Shown: piece after piece, positions 25,827 to 34,728 of the stretch | Layout of the letters: every line of letters starts with the position of its first letter | How positions within the stretch are numbered: position 1 is the stretch's first letter | DNA from: CAVRQM01 sp963838805 | GTDB taxonomy: Bacteria > Pseudomonadota > Alphaproteobacteria > Acetobacterales > Acetobacteraceae | Reading direction: 5' to 3' | Assembly: GCA_963838805.1 (NCBI GenBank) | Contig: CAWISK010000006.1 | Location: 310,001-374,000, forward strand | Length of the DNA: 64,000 bases | Made by a program: the position numbers and the translations under genes | The notes under the pieces: generated by a model | Databases searched by the model: none | Told to the model about the DNA's origin: nothing | Seen by the model: the letters and a program-made list of their open reading frames with translations, nothing else

Positions 25827-26888
25827 ATGTCCAGGACAATCGATCTGCTGAACTCCGTCGCGATCGCCGCAGCGATGGTGTGCGCCGCGGGCGCCGCGAG
25901 CGTGCCGAAGCCAGCGCAGGCGCAGGCGGCGGCCGCCACGCCGACGGTCACGATGATGGTGGGTGGCATCGACAAGCAGATCTATCTGCCGTACCAGCTT
26001 GCGGAGGGACTGGGCTTCTACAAGAAGTACGGCGTCAACATGGTGCTCAGCACCGAGCAGGAGGGCGGGGTCGGGGCCGAGGACGCAATGATCTCGGGCC
26101 AGGTGGACATGGCCGGCGCCTGGTATGTCCACACGATCGACTTCCAGCTTCGCGGCAAGAACGTGGTCGGCGTGGCGCAACTCAGCGGCTCGCCCGGCGA
26201 GCGTGTGATGTGCGCGAAGGGTTCGAACGTTCACTCCCCCGCCGACTGGCGCGGCAAATCGGTGGGTGTCACCGACATCGGTTCCGGGACGGACGACCTG
26301 ACGCTCTATCTCGCGGCGCGCTTTCACCTTACGTCGAAGGATTTCACCCGCGTTTCCGCGGGCGCCGGCCAGATCATGATCAGCGCCCTGAAATACGGCA
26401 AGATCGTCTGCGGCATGACGACGCAGCCGACCGTGAACGCGATCGAAAAGCTGGGCGTGGGGTACTCGGCGATCGATCTGACGACGACCGAGGGCGTGAA
26501 GAAGTGGCTCGGCGGCTACTGGCCCACGGCCTCGGTTCTGGCGCGCACCGACTGGGTGGAGAAGCACAAGGACGCGACGCAGCGGGTCGTCAATGCGCTC
26601 GTCGCCACGATGCACTGGATCAGCACGCATAGTGCCGCCGACATCGCGGCCCATCTGCCGGCGGATTTCGTGAGCAATCCGCTCAGCACCCGCGAGGAGT
26701 ATGTCCGCGCGCTGGAGCAGGACAAGGCGCAGTTCCTGCCGGACGGCATGATGCCGCAGGGCGGTCCCGAGACCGTGCTTTCGGTCGAGAAATTCGCCGG
26801 CAAGATCACGGGGCCGGTCGATCTTCCGGCGACGTATACAAACGCGTTTGTGATCCAGGCGAACAAGCTGGAGGGGTTCAGCAAGTAG
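25827..26888 (+). CDS. ABC transporter substrate-binding protein, SsuA/NMT1 type
   Basis: A 353 aa periplasmic receptor. The ATG at 25827 follows GAGAGGATG and a signal peptide ends near AQAQA. The fold features are IDKQIYLPYQLAEGLGFYKKYG, QVDMAGAWYVHTID, and SVGVTDIGSGTDDLTLYLA, typical of NMT1/SsuA-like proteins for aromatic, sulfonate or pyrimidine-like ligands. It sits 56 bp after the permease and closes the three-gene operon; the convergent TPR gene ends 29 bp later. Confidence 0.92.
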   Translation: MSRTIDLLNSVAIAAAMVCAAGAASVPKPAQAQAAAATPTVTMMVGGIDKQIYLPYQLAEGLGFYKKYGVNMVLSTEQEGGVGAEDAMISGQVDMAGAWYVHTIDFQLRGKNVVGVAQLSGSPGERVMCAKGSNVHSPADWRGKSVGVTDIGSGTDDLTLYLAARFHLTSKDFTRVSAGAGQIMISALKYGKIVCGMTTQPTVNAIEKLGVGYSAIDLTTTEGVKKWLGGYWPTASVLARTDWVEKHKDATQRVVNALVATMHWISTHSAADIAAHLPADFVSNPLSTREEYVRALEQDKAQFLPDGMMPQGGPETVLSVEKFAGKITGPVDLPATYTNAFVIQANKLEGFSK

Positions 26889-26917
26889 CGGACTTTACGG
26901 CGTGCTGCTGCCGGGCT

Positions 26918-28418
26918 CTACACGCCCAACTGCTGGTTCAAAGTCGTCGCCAACTGTGCCGCCACCGGCTCCCAATGCCGCTCGGCGCCTTGCCGGAACA
27001 GCCGGGCAGTGGGGTACCACGGGCTGTCGTCGCGATTGCGCAGCCAACGGAAATCCGCCGCATGTTGCAGCAGCACCCAGACCGGCAGAGCCAGCGCCCC
27101 GGCCAGATGGGCTACCGCCGTATCGACACTGATCACCAGGTCCATCGCCGCGAGCAACGCGGCCGTTTCCGTGAAATCCGCCGGATCGGGACGATGCACG
27201 CGAATGGCGGGCCGCTCGCACAGCCAGTCCAGATCGGCGTCGCGCGCGTCGCTTTGCACGACGTGAAATGTGGCGGCTGGCACCCCGAACAACGGCTCCA
27301 GCGTCGCCGCTGATACCGAGCGCAGCGCGTCCTCCGGATGGTCGGCGCTACCGGACAGCGTCACCGCGACGTTCAGGCCCGGACCACGCAAATCAATGTG
27401 CGGTGCGGGTGCCATCAGATACGGCACCAGCGCCGGAATCGTGTCGAGTTCGGTACCGAAGGCGTGCGGCAGGCTCAACAGCGGTACGCGTAGATCGTGC
27501 GCGGGCAGGGGATCGCCGGCCGCGATCACAGCATCGGCCAGCGGGCGCAGCAGCTCGACCAGCGGCGCCTGCACCTCCAGCACCACGCGCGCGCCGCGCG
27601 CGCGCAGCAGCGGCGCGTACCGGACGAAATGCAGCGTGTCGCCCAGCCCCTGCTCGGCGTGCAGCAGCACCGTGCGTCCGGCCGGATCGCTCTCGCCCAG
27701 CCAGAGCGGGGCCGCGTAGTCGCGGACATCCTCGCGGCAGCCGCGGGTCGAGCCAGCGTGCCTCGTAGGCGGCGAAGCCCTCGCGCAGCCGTCCCAGCGA
27801 CAACAGCGCCATCGCCATGCCGAACCGCGCCTGCGTGGCGCTCGCGTCGAGCGCCACTGCGCGGCGGAACCATGCGAGCGCCTCTTCTGGTCGGTCCAGG
27901 GCCAGAAGTGCCCCACCCAGGTTGTCGCAAGCCTCCGCATAGTCCGGCCGCAGGCGCAGCGCCGCTTCCAGGCTCGCCAGCGCCGCCTCCGGCTGGTGCA
28001 GCGCCAGCAGCGCCGAGCCAAGATTGTTGTGCGCGCCGTACAGGTCCGGCCGCAGCGCCAGTGCCGCGCGGTACGAGACGGCGGCCTCCGCAGGGCGGCC
28101 CAACCGGCGCAGCGCGTTGCCGCGATTGTTCAGGCAGCCGGCATGGCCAGGCGCCAGCGCCAGCGCCGGGTCATAGGCCGCGAGCGCCCCCGCCGCATCG
28201 CCGGTCGCCAGCAGCGCGTTGCCCAGGTTGTACAACGCGGGCGCGTGCCCGGGGCACAGGCGCAAGGCCGCGCGATAGGCGGTGATCGAGGCAGCGACCC
28301 GCCCGGCCTCGACCAGGGCATTGCCGTGAAACATCTGCGCATCCGCGTCATCCGGACGAGCCTCGGCTGCCTGCGCGAAATGATCGAGGCGAGCCTGCGC
28401 GTCCGGTGGCGGCGGCAC
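26918..28418 (-). CDS. TPR protein with C-terminal GT9-like glycosyltransferase domain (one frameshift)
   Basis: The first ~230 residues contain about five to six tetratricopeptide repeats (ALYNLGNALLATGDAAGALA, AHNNLGSALLALHQPEAALA and similar). After a frame break near 27735 the remainder reads as a glycosyltransferase family 9-like domain: LLHAEQGLGDTLHFVRYAPLL, ISVDTAVAHLAGALALPVWV and LLQHAADFRW. These fused proteins occur in alpha- and betaproteobacteria and are linked to surface polysaccharide or protein glycosylation. GTG/ATG start near 28418, 14 bp after the ABM stop. Both halves are strongly conserved, so the break is probably recent or artefactual. Confidence 0.8.
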
Positions 28419-28431
28419 GCAATTCCCTCGC

Positions 28432-28722
28432 TTACGTCACGGTGCAGATGCTGCGCGTCCGCTGCTGCGTGAGCGGCGCCAGCTTCTCGTTGACGCCCGC
28501 CATGCGCGGGTTGTTGCGGTGCGCCTCATAGGCGGCGCGATCGGCATAGACCTCGACCAGAATGGCGCGGTCGGGATCGTCGTCATCGTGCAGCACGTCG
28601 AATTGCCGGCAGCCGGGTTCCTCTCCGAGTGTCTTGCGCGCGTGCTCGGACAGGATGGCATGAAATTCCGGCCAACTGCCGGGATGCAGGCGGAACTCGA
28701 CGATCAGGGCGCAGGCGGCCAT
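28432..28722 (-). CDS. ABM-superfamily (antibiotic biosynthesis monooxygenase-like) protein
   Basis: A 96 aa dimeric ferredoxin-fold protein. CALIVEFRLHPGSWPEFHAIL, EEPGCRQFDVLHDDDDPDR and VEVYADRAAYEAHRNNP are the classic beta-alpha-beta blocks of the ABM/YgiN family. Members are cofactorless monooxygenases or simple small-molecule binders. The ATG at 28722 has GGGAG about 7 bp upstream and is preferred over one at 28749. It follows the 2-hydroxyacid dehydrogenase by 57 bp on the same strand and may belong to that operon. Confidence 0.85.
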   Translation of the reverse strand: MAACALIVEFRLHPGSWPEFHAILSEHARKTLGEEPGCRQFDVLHDDDDPDRAILVEVYADRAAYEAHRNNPRMAGVNEKLAPLTQQRTRSICTVT

Positions 28723-28779
28723 CGGATACTCCCACGGATACAGCGGCATACTGGCAGAGCCGACGCGATGGCGAAACCG

Positions 28780-29715
28780 TCAGCAGACGCGGTCGAGCAG
28801 CGCCTCGCCGCGCGCCAGCCGGCGGACATTCTCCGCCGCGCGCGTCACGCTGCGATCCCAGGTGCCGGTGGTCAGCCAGGCGATATGCGGCGTCGCCACC
28901 ACGCGGTCGAGGCGCAGCAGCCGCTCCTCCTCGGCACCGACCGGCTCGTGCGCGAACACGTCCAGCCCCGCGGCACCCAGCCGGCCGCTTTCCAGCGCCC
29001 GGATCAGCGCCGGCTGATCGACCAGGCCGCCGCGCGCCGTATTGACCAGCACCGCACCCGGCCGCATCCGCGCCAGAGCCGGGGTGTCGATCAGCCGGGT
29101 CGTCTCGTCGGTCAGCGGCAGGTGCAGCGATACGACATCGGCCTCGGCCAGCAGATCGGCGAGCGGCCGCCAGCCCGGATCCGCCGAGCAGCTCCGTGTC
29201 GTGTGGATGACCGCGCAGCCGAGCGTCGCCAGGACGGGCGCCAGCGCACGGGGGATGGAGCCGAAGCCCACCAGCCCCACGGTGCGGCCTCCCAGCTCGC
29301 CCCAATCGTCCTGTGCCGCGGCATCCAGCGTCCAGCCGCGCCCGGCGCGCGTGGCGGCGTCGAGCAGTGGCAGTCGGCGCAGGCAGGCCAGCATCAGCAG
29401 CAGCGTCATCTCGGCCACCGCCGGGGCGTTGCTGCCGGGCAGGTTGCACACGGCGATGCCGCGCGCCCTTGCCGCCGCGAGGTCGATCGTGTTCACGCCG
29501 ACACCGATCTTCTGGACCAGCCGCAGGCCCGGCGCCATATCCATCACGTCCGCCGTCACCGGCTCCAGCGAGTGCCACAGCACCTCGGTCTCGCGCATCA
29601 TCAGGGCGAAGCGCGGCCAATCGTCCGGGGCGCACCAGCCGGCCTCGATACCCGGCAGATCGGCCAGTTGCGCCGCGACGCGCGGGCCTGCCGCATGGTG
29701 CAGCAGAACCTTCAT
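28780..29715 (-). CDS. D-isomer-specific 2-hydroxyacid dehydrogenase
   Basis: A 311 aa NAD(P)-dependent oxidoreductase reducing a 2-oxoacid or oxidising a D-2-hydroxyacid. Cofactor-site motif TVGLVGFGSIPRALA has Pro at the third Gly of GxGxxG. The catalytic set is present: Arg in NTARGGLVD, Glu in LDVFAHEP, His in TPHIAW. ATG at 29715 overlaps the stop of the enolase-like gene, so the two are translationally coupled, suggesting that the enolase-like product or its substrate is a 2-oxo/2-hydroxyacid. Substrate not known. Confidence 0.9.
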   Translation of the reverse strand: MKVLLHHAAGPRVAAQLADLPGIEAGWCAPDDWPRFALMMRETEVLWHSLEPVTADVMDMAPGLRLVQKIGVGVNTIDLAAARARGIAVCNLPGSNAPAVAEMTLLLMLACLRRLPLLDAATRAGRGWTLDAAAQDDWGELGGRTVGLVGFGSIPRALAPVLATLGCAVIHTTRSCSADPGWRPLADLLAEADVVSLHLPLTDETTRLIDTPALARMRPGAVLVNTARGGLVDQPALIRALESGRLGAAGLDVFAHEPVGAEEERLLRLDRVVATPHIAWLTTGTWDRSVTRAAENVRRLARGEALLDRVC

Positions 29716-30989
29716 CGTCCGGCCAGGATCGCCCCACCCGCGAAGCGGCCGCGCGGTCCCAGCGCTTCCTCGATGCGCAACGCTTCGTTCCACTTCGCCA
29801 TCCGCTCGCCCCGCGCGAAGCTGCCGACCTTGAGCTGGCCCACGCCCCAGCCTACGGCCAGATGCACGATCGTCGTGTCCTCGGTCTCGCCCGAACGGGC
29901 CGAGACGATGCCGCGCAGGCCGGCCGCCTGTGCCGCCTTCCAGGCCGCGTGCGTCTCGGTCAGCGTGCCGCGCTGGTTCGGCTTCAGCAGCACCGCGTTG
30001 ACCGCGCCATGCGATGCCGCAGCCTCGATCCGTGCCGCGTCGGTGACCACGAAATCGTCGCCCACCACCTGCACCCGCCCGCCCACGCGGCGGGTGAAGG
30101 CGGCGAAGGATTGCGGGTCGTCCTCGGCCAGCGGGTCCTCGATCGACAGGATCGGGAAGCGCTCGACCCAGCCGGCCAGGATGTCGATCAGTGCCGCCGC
30201 TTCCAGGGCCTGGCCGCAGAACTGATACGCGCCGCCGCGGCCGAATTGCGAGGCGGCGATGTCGAGCGCGATGCCGACCTCTTCGCCCGGCTCGAACCCG
30301 GCGCGGTCGATCGCCTCGACCAGCGTCTCCAGCGCCTGCTCCGGACTGTCGAAATCCGGCCACCAGCCGCCCTCGTCGGCCACGCCGTGCAGCGTGCCGC
30401 GGGCGGCGAGCAGGCGGCCAGCCTCGCGATACACCTCGGCGGTGATGTCCAGCGCCTCGGCGAAGCTGCCGGAAGCGGGGCAGATCACCATGAAATCCTG
30501 CACGTCCAGGCGCCCGGCGGCATGCGCGCCGCCGCCGAAGATCTGGATCTGCGGCAGCGGCAGCAATCCGGCGCCCTCGCCGCCCAGATGGCGGTACAGC
30601 GGCACGCCCGCCTCGCCGGCTGCGGCGTGGGCGGCGGCCATCGACACGGCGATGGTCGCGTTGGCCCCCAGCCGCGTCTTGCCGGGCGTGCCGTCCAGCT
30701 CGATCAGTGCCGCATCCAGCGCCGCCTGGTCCGCCCCGTCGCGCCCCAGCAAATGCGCGGAAATCTCGCCATTGACGCTCGCTACGGCACGGGTCACGTC
30801 GAGCCCGCCGAAGCTGCTGCCACCGTCGCGCAGGTCGAGCGCCTCCCCGGTGCCGGTCGAGGCGCCGGCCGGAGCGATCGCCCGCCCCACCGCGCCGCCG
30901 GCGAGCATCACCTCGGCTTCCACGGTTGGGCGGCCTCGGCTGTCCCACACGCGGCGACCGTGGACATAGACGATTTCATGCACGCTCAT
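29712..30989 (-). CDS. Enolase-family protein, divergent paralogue
   Basis: A 425 aa protein aligning by eye along the whole of enolase. Metal ligands are kept (D243, E284, D311), as are the general acid/base pair E206 (DEGG) and K336 (LLKPNQ), K387, the loop His156 (GAHA) and the phosphate-binding R365-S366. It differs at positions nearly invariant in glycolytic enolase: the catalytic loop QEFM reads QDFM (D165), the SHRSGETED loop reads SARSGETED (A364), and PSGAST reads PAGAST. A modified but phosphorylated substrate is therefore plausible. It heads an operon with a 2-hydroxyacid dehydrogenase rather than glycolytic or pdh genes. A housekeeping role is possible but less likely. Confidence 0.85.
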   Translation of the reverse strand: MSVHEIVYVHGRRVWDSRGRPTVEAEVMLAGGAVGRAIAPAGASTGTGEALDLRDGGSSFGGLDVTRAVASVNGEISAHLLGRDGADQAALDAALIELDGTPGKTRLGANATIAVSMAAAHAAAGEAGVPLYRHLGGEGAGLLPLPQIQIFGGGAHAAGRLDVQDFMVICPASGSFAEALDITAEVYREAGRLLAARGTLHGVADEGGWWPDFDSPEQALETLVEAIDRAGFEPGEEVGIALDIAASQFGRGGAYQFCGQALEAAALIDILAGWVERFPILSIEDPLAEDDPQSFAAFTRRVGGRVQVVGDDFVVTDAARIEAAASHGAVNAVLLKPNQRGTLTETHAAWKAAQAAGLRGIVSARSGETEDTTIVHLAVGWGVGQLKVGSFARGERMAKWNEALRIEEALGPRGRFAGGAILAGR

Positions 30990-31121
30990 GCGGCGGCGAT
31001 CCCCGTTTGCGACGCCGGCGCGACTTGCCATTGATGCGCGCCCGCAGCAAGCCCGTGGCCGTCCACGTCCCGCGCGCAAAACTGTGGCGCCGGCCCCGCG
31101 TCCAGGGCATTTTACGCTGCA

Positions 31122-32912
31122 ATGCAGCACACCCCCTATACCGGCGCGGCGGATGGCCTGCTGGGGCGCATGGCGGCCGCGCCCGACGATGGCGCCGCAC
31201 TTGCCGCGTTCGAGGCCGGATTTCACGCCGTGCCGGCTTTCGCCAGCTTTCCGCTGGTTGCGGAGGCGGCGCGCCGATACGGCAGATGCGGGCAGGCGGA
31301 CGCGGCGCGGCTGCTGGACGGGGTGGCGTCCCAGATGCAGCGCGTCGGGGGCACGCGGCCGCGCGCCGCCACCGACCTGCCCGCCAGCCTTCCCCCGTCC
31401 GCGCTCGCCGTGCTGACCCATCCGGACCCGGTAACCGGCTTGCTGCGCCGGCTGGAACACCTCGACCGCGAGCAGGAACCGGCGACCGCGGTCGCGCTGT
31501 TCGAGGCGGTGTTCGCGCACCTGCCCCCGATGGGAGAATACTGGGTCCATCATCGCATGAGCCGGCTCTATGCCGACGCCGGCCGCGACGGGCTGGCGTT
31601 CCTGCTCGCCAGCATGGCCCTGCAGTTGGAACCGCTGAACCCGGACGCGCTTGCGCCGGCCCGCGCCGTGACTGCATGGCTGGTGCGGCATGGGGCCTTG
31701 GCCGAAGCCGGCCGCCTGCTGCGGCGGCGGGAGGCGGCCAATCCGGGGCAGGAGCTGCTGGCCCCGGCAGAGCGCGATCTCCTGCTGGCCAGGCCGGAAG
31801 CGGCGGTGCCGGCGCTCGATTCCGGTCTGCGCCGCGATCGGCTGCTGGTGCCGGCGAGCGAACGCCTACCCGTTCCGATCGCGGTGCATGGGCGCGGGAT
31901 CCCCCGTGCGCTGCTGCCTCTGCTGGAGTCGCAGCCGCGGCCGGCGATCAGCCTCGCCGAACTGGACGACGCGGAGCTGCTGATCGCCGACGGAGCGGTG
32001 TCGGTCTGGACCGCTGACGGCTCGCCTCAGCCCGAGCTCTCGGTGGGCTCGCCAGCCGGCCTGGTCCGGACCGTGCTGGATCGCCGCCGCGCGGGCGGCG
32101 AGGCTGTGGACGAGCTGCGGCTGGAGCGGGCGGCGCTGATCAGCGACATGTTTCCCGCGCCCAATCTGTGTCACTTCCTGCTTGACCAGGCGACGCGGCT
32201 GGCGCTCTACGCCGCGTCCGGAATCGACCTGGACGGGACCGTGATCGTGGGCCCCGACCTCGTCCGACCCTACCAGCGTGCCATCGCGAGGCGCCTGGGT
32301 GCCCGGCGCTATCTCGGTACCGCGGGCTACGGCCGCGTGCGCGTGCGGCGGCTTGCCGTGCTGTCGAACTGCCATCACCTGCGGCATAGCGCACATCTGG
32401 GTGCCGACTGGGCGGTGGCGGCGGTGCGCCGCGCCTTCGCGGATGTCAGGGAGACAAAGCCCGCGCCGCGTCGGCTGCTGGTCTCGCGCGCCGATGCGGC
32501 GACGCGCCGGCTGATCAACGAGGACGCGATGCTGGCCCTGCTGCGGCCGCTCGGTTTCGAGCGGATCGTGCCGGGCGACCTGTCCCTGACGGATCAGGTT
32601 CGCGCCTTCGCTGCCGCGACGCATGTGGTGGCGCCGCACGGCGCGGCGCTCGCGAACATCGTCTTTTGCGCGCCTGGCAGCCAGGTGCTGGAAATATTTC
32701 ACCCGCACTACGGAACCTATGCCTACGCAATGTTGGCACCGGCCCTGCGTCTGGGGTACGCCGCCATGGTTGCATGGGATGGCGAAAGCGGGGACGCGGT
32801 GCATAACGACCCGGGACTGGCCGCCGAGCGCGCGGATGCATCACTCGAACGTCACATTCGCGTGGAACTGGATGAGTTGGAGACATGGCTGCGATCATGT
32901 GCGATGTCATGA
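31122..32912 (+). CDS. GT61-like glycosyltransferase with helical-repeat N-terminus
   Basis: A 596 aa cytosolic protein. The first ~210 residues are Ala/Leu-rich helical repeats resembling TPRs (FLLASMALQLEPLNPDALAP). The C-terminal ~280 residues match the DUF563/GT61 family: DMFPAPNLCHFLLDQATRLAL, RRLLVSRADAATRRLINED, and VVAPHGAALANIVFCAPGSQVLEIF. GT61 enzymes add xylose, GlcNAc or other sugars. It is divergent from the enolase-like gene and leads a plus-strand run of glycosyltransferase and sulfotransferase genes. ATG at 31122; no strong ribosome-binding site. Confidence 0.85.
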   Translation: MQHTPYTGAADGLLGRMAAAPDDGAALAAFEAGFHAVPAFASFPLVAEAARRYGRCGQADAARLLDGVASQMQRVGGTRPRAATDLPASLPPSALAVLTHPDPVTGLLRRLEHLDREQEPATAVALFEAVFAHLPPMGEYWVHHRMSRLYADAGRDGLAFLLASMALQLEPLNPDALAPARAVTAWLVRHGALAEAGRLLRRREAANPGQELLAPAERDLLLARPEAAVPALDSGLRRDRLLVPASERLPVPIAVHGRGIPRALLPLLESQPRPAISLAELDDAELLIADGAVSVWTADGSPQPELSVGSPAGLVRTVLDRRRAGGEAVDELRLERAALISDMFPAPNLCHFLLDQATRLALYAASGIDLDGTVIVGPDLVRPYQRAIARRLGARRYLGTAGYGRVRVRRLAVLSNCHHLRHSAHLGADWAVAAVRRAFADVRETKPAPRRLLVSRADAATRRLINEDAMLALLRPLGFERIVPGDLSLTDQVRAFAAATHVVAPHGAALANIVFCAPGSQVLEIFHPHYGTYAYAMLAPALRLGYAAMVAWDGESGDAVHNDPGLAAERADASLERHIRVELDELETWLRSCAMS

Positions 32913-33329
32913 GGAATACCGTTGCCCAGCGAGACGTGCGTCACTACACAAGCGGCGGAATCCGCTGTTTGAAACAACCTGAGACCGTCAAGACGTGAGG
33001 GTTGAGATGCCTGGCATGCCGAGACGATCAACCCAGCAAGCGAAGTCCGCGATGATGCGGCCGGCGTCGTCTGCGCCTGTGCAGCCGACGACGGCCGAGA
33101 GTGTGGCGCTGCGCGTCGTCCGTCCCGTGGCGCGCGCCAAGACACGAGGCAATGGGCCAAAGACAAACGGCGAGGCCATCTGCCGCGTCCGGCCGTCGGC
33201 GCCGTCGTCCGCCGCGCGTGCGGCGACCGAACCCCGATCGGCGAGGCACCTTTTCCCAAGCCGATCGGGCCGTCGACCAAGCGATCGCGCAAGCCGGCAA
33301 AGCCGCCGCGCCTCGCCCCGCGGAAGGAG

Positions 33330-34724
33330 GTGCGGCCGCAGCCGCCGCGGGAGGAACCGCAGCCAGTCACCGGCCCGCGCTCAAAGGCGCTGTTCATCCT
33401 CGACATGCACACGTTCGACGAGATGCGCGCGGGCGAGATACCGATCATTCCGTACAGCCACGACCGCAACGTGCTGCTGCTCGCTCATGTCGTCGCGCGC
33501 CGCAATATCGAGCTGTTCGTGTGCTGCGGCCCGGACGGCGCGCACGAGCGCAAATTCCGCCGCGTGGCGCGGGTCTATCCGCGGTGGGAGTTCTCGCGCG
33601 AGTTCGTGGTCGATCCGCAGGAGATCTCGTTCGATCTGATCGTCTGCGCCGGGATCGAGGCGCTCATCATGCGCGATCTGTTTCCGGAAGCGAGACTCGT
33701 CGGCATCCTTCCGGCGCTGCACATGTTCGAGGCGCCCGGACTGTTCAAGCCGAAATTCGTCTATAACTTCATCCAGTCGCTGCGTCACCAGATCGACTTC
33801 ATCATCACGCAGAACGAGCGCATGCGCGAGACCATCGTCTTTCTCTGTCATTGGCTGGCGCGCTGGGATCCGAGCCAGCGGGTGCTGACGGCGCGCCTCG
33901 GCCTGTCGCGCGACATGGAAAGCGTTGCGGACGTGGCCAGCGACGCCTATCTGGCCCGACGCGCCGAAGGACGCGGGCGCCTGCGGCTGGGCGACGAGGA
34001 CATTCTGATCGTCAACGCCGGCGGCGCCTGGAACTGGACGGATTGCGACACCTTCCTCGAGGCGGCCTGCCTGCACTTCCGTCAGGGGGGGCGTACGCGC
34101 GTGTATTTCTCGGGCATCACCCAGCCCGACAATCACGAGATCAACCGCGTGCGCGATCGCATCCTGGAATTGCTGGCGCAGTATCCGGAATGCTTCTCCA
34201 ACGAGATGGGCGACGGCCGGCCGATCTACATCGAGCGCGACTGGTCGCGTGGCGGTCGCGACATCCACACTTTCCTCCAGGCGGGCGATCTCGGTCTCAG
34301 CGTCAACAAGGTGGGCTTCGAGGGCTGGCAGAGCCATCGCGTGCGCATCGTGGACTATATCGGTGCGGGCCTGCCGCTGCTGGCGGCCGGCGACGACATG
34401 CTCACATGCGAGTTTTGCCGGCCCAACCTGCGCGCGGTGCCTGGCTCGGTTCAGAGCTACCTGGACATCCTGCGGGAGCTTGAGGCGGGCGGGCGGCCGC
34501 AGATCGCGTCCCTGAAGCAGGAGGTGGTGCAGGAACACCGTGCCACCCTGGACGGCGACGTGATCTATGGCCGAGCCATCGATACGATCATGGCGATGCC
34601 CCGGCGCTCGGCCGAGGAGATCGGGGGCCTGGAACGCAATTTTCTGGAACTGATCGAACAGCAATCCGAGGAGCGGTTGCGCGACGAGGTGCAGATGAAG
34701 CTGCGCAAGATGCTGGATCTGTGA
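33330..34724 (+). CDS. Glycosyltransferase-like protein, first of a tandem pair (N-terminus uncertain)
   Basis: A GT-B-type protein; the frame starts with GTG at 33330. SKALFILDMHTFDEMRAGEIP, NERMRETIVFLCHW, ILIVNAGGAWNWTDC and the donor-site-like WQSHRVRIVDYIGAGLPLLA are shared with the next gene. The same frame is open and Pro/Lys-rich upstream (PFPKPIGPSTKRSRKPAKPP). A different frame with ATG at 33007, after GAGGGTTGAG, encodes a similar low-complexity lead, so the true start is probably 33007 with a frame break near 33235. The stretch 32913-33329 holds only this lead sequence. Likely acts on a cell-surface glycan; donor unknown. Confidence 0.78.
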   Translation: MRPQPPREEPQPVTGPRSKALFILDMHTFDEMRAGEIPIIPYSHDRNVLLLAHVVARRNIELFVCCGPDGAHERKFRRVARVYPRWEFSREFVVDPQEISFDLIVCAGIEALIMRDLFPEARLVGILPALHMFEAPGLFKPKFVYNFIQSLRHQIDFIITQNERMRETIVFLCHWLARWDPSQRVLTARLGLSRDMESVADVASDAYLARRAEGRGRLRLGDEDILIVNAGGAWNWTDCDTFLEAACLHFRQGGRTRVYFSGITQPDNHEINRVRDRILELLAQYPECFSNEMGDGRPIYIERDWSRGGRDIHTFLQAGDLGLSVNKVGFEGWQSHRVRIVDYIGAGLPLLAAGDDMLTCEFCRPNLRAVPGSVQSYLDILRELEAGGRPQIASLKQEVVQEHRATLDGDVIYGRAIDTIMAMPRRSAEEIGGLERNFLELIEQQSEERLRDEVQMKLRKMLDL

Positions 34725-34728
34725 CGGC

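Noticed and set aside
28519..30225. A plus-strand frame of about 568 codons opposite the 2-hydroxyacid dehydrogenase and enolase-like genes
   Set aside because: Low-complexity shadow with no recognisable domain; the opposite strand encodes clear enzymes.
33101..33766. An alternative frame across the start of the first tandem glycosyltransferase
   Set aside because: It conflicts with conserved glycosyltransferase sequence from 33380 onward; only its first part could belong to a lead peptide.
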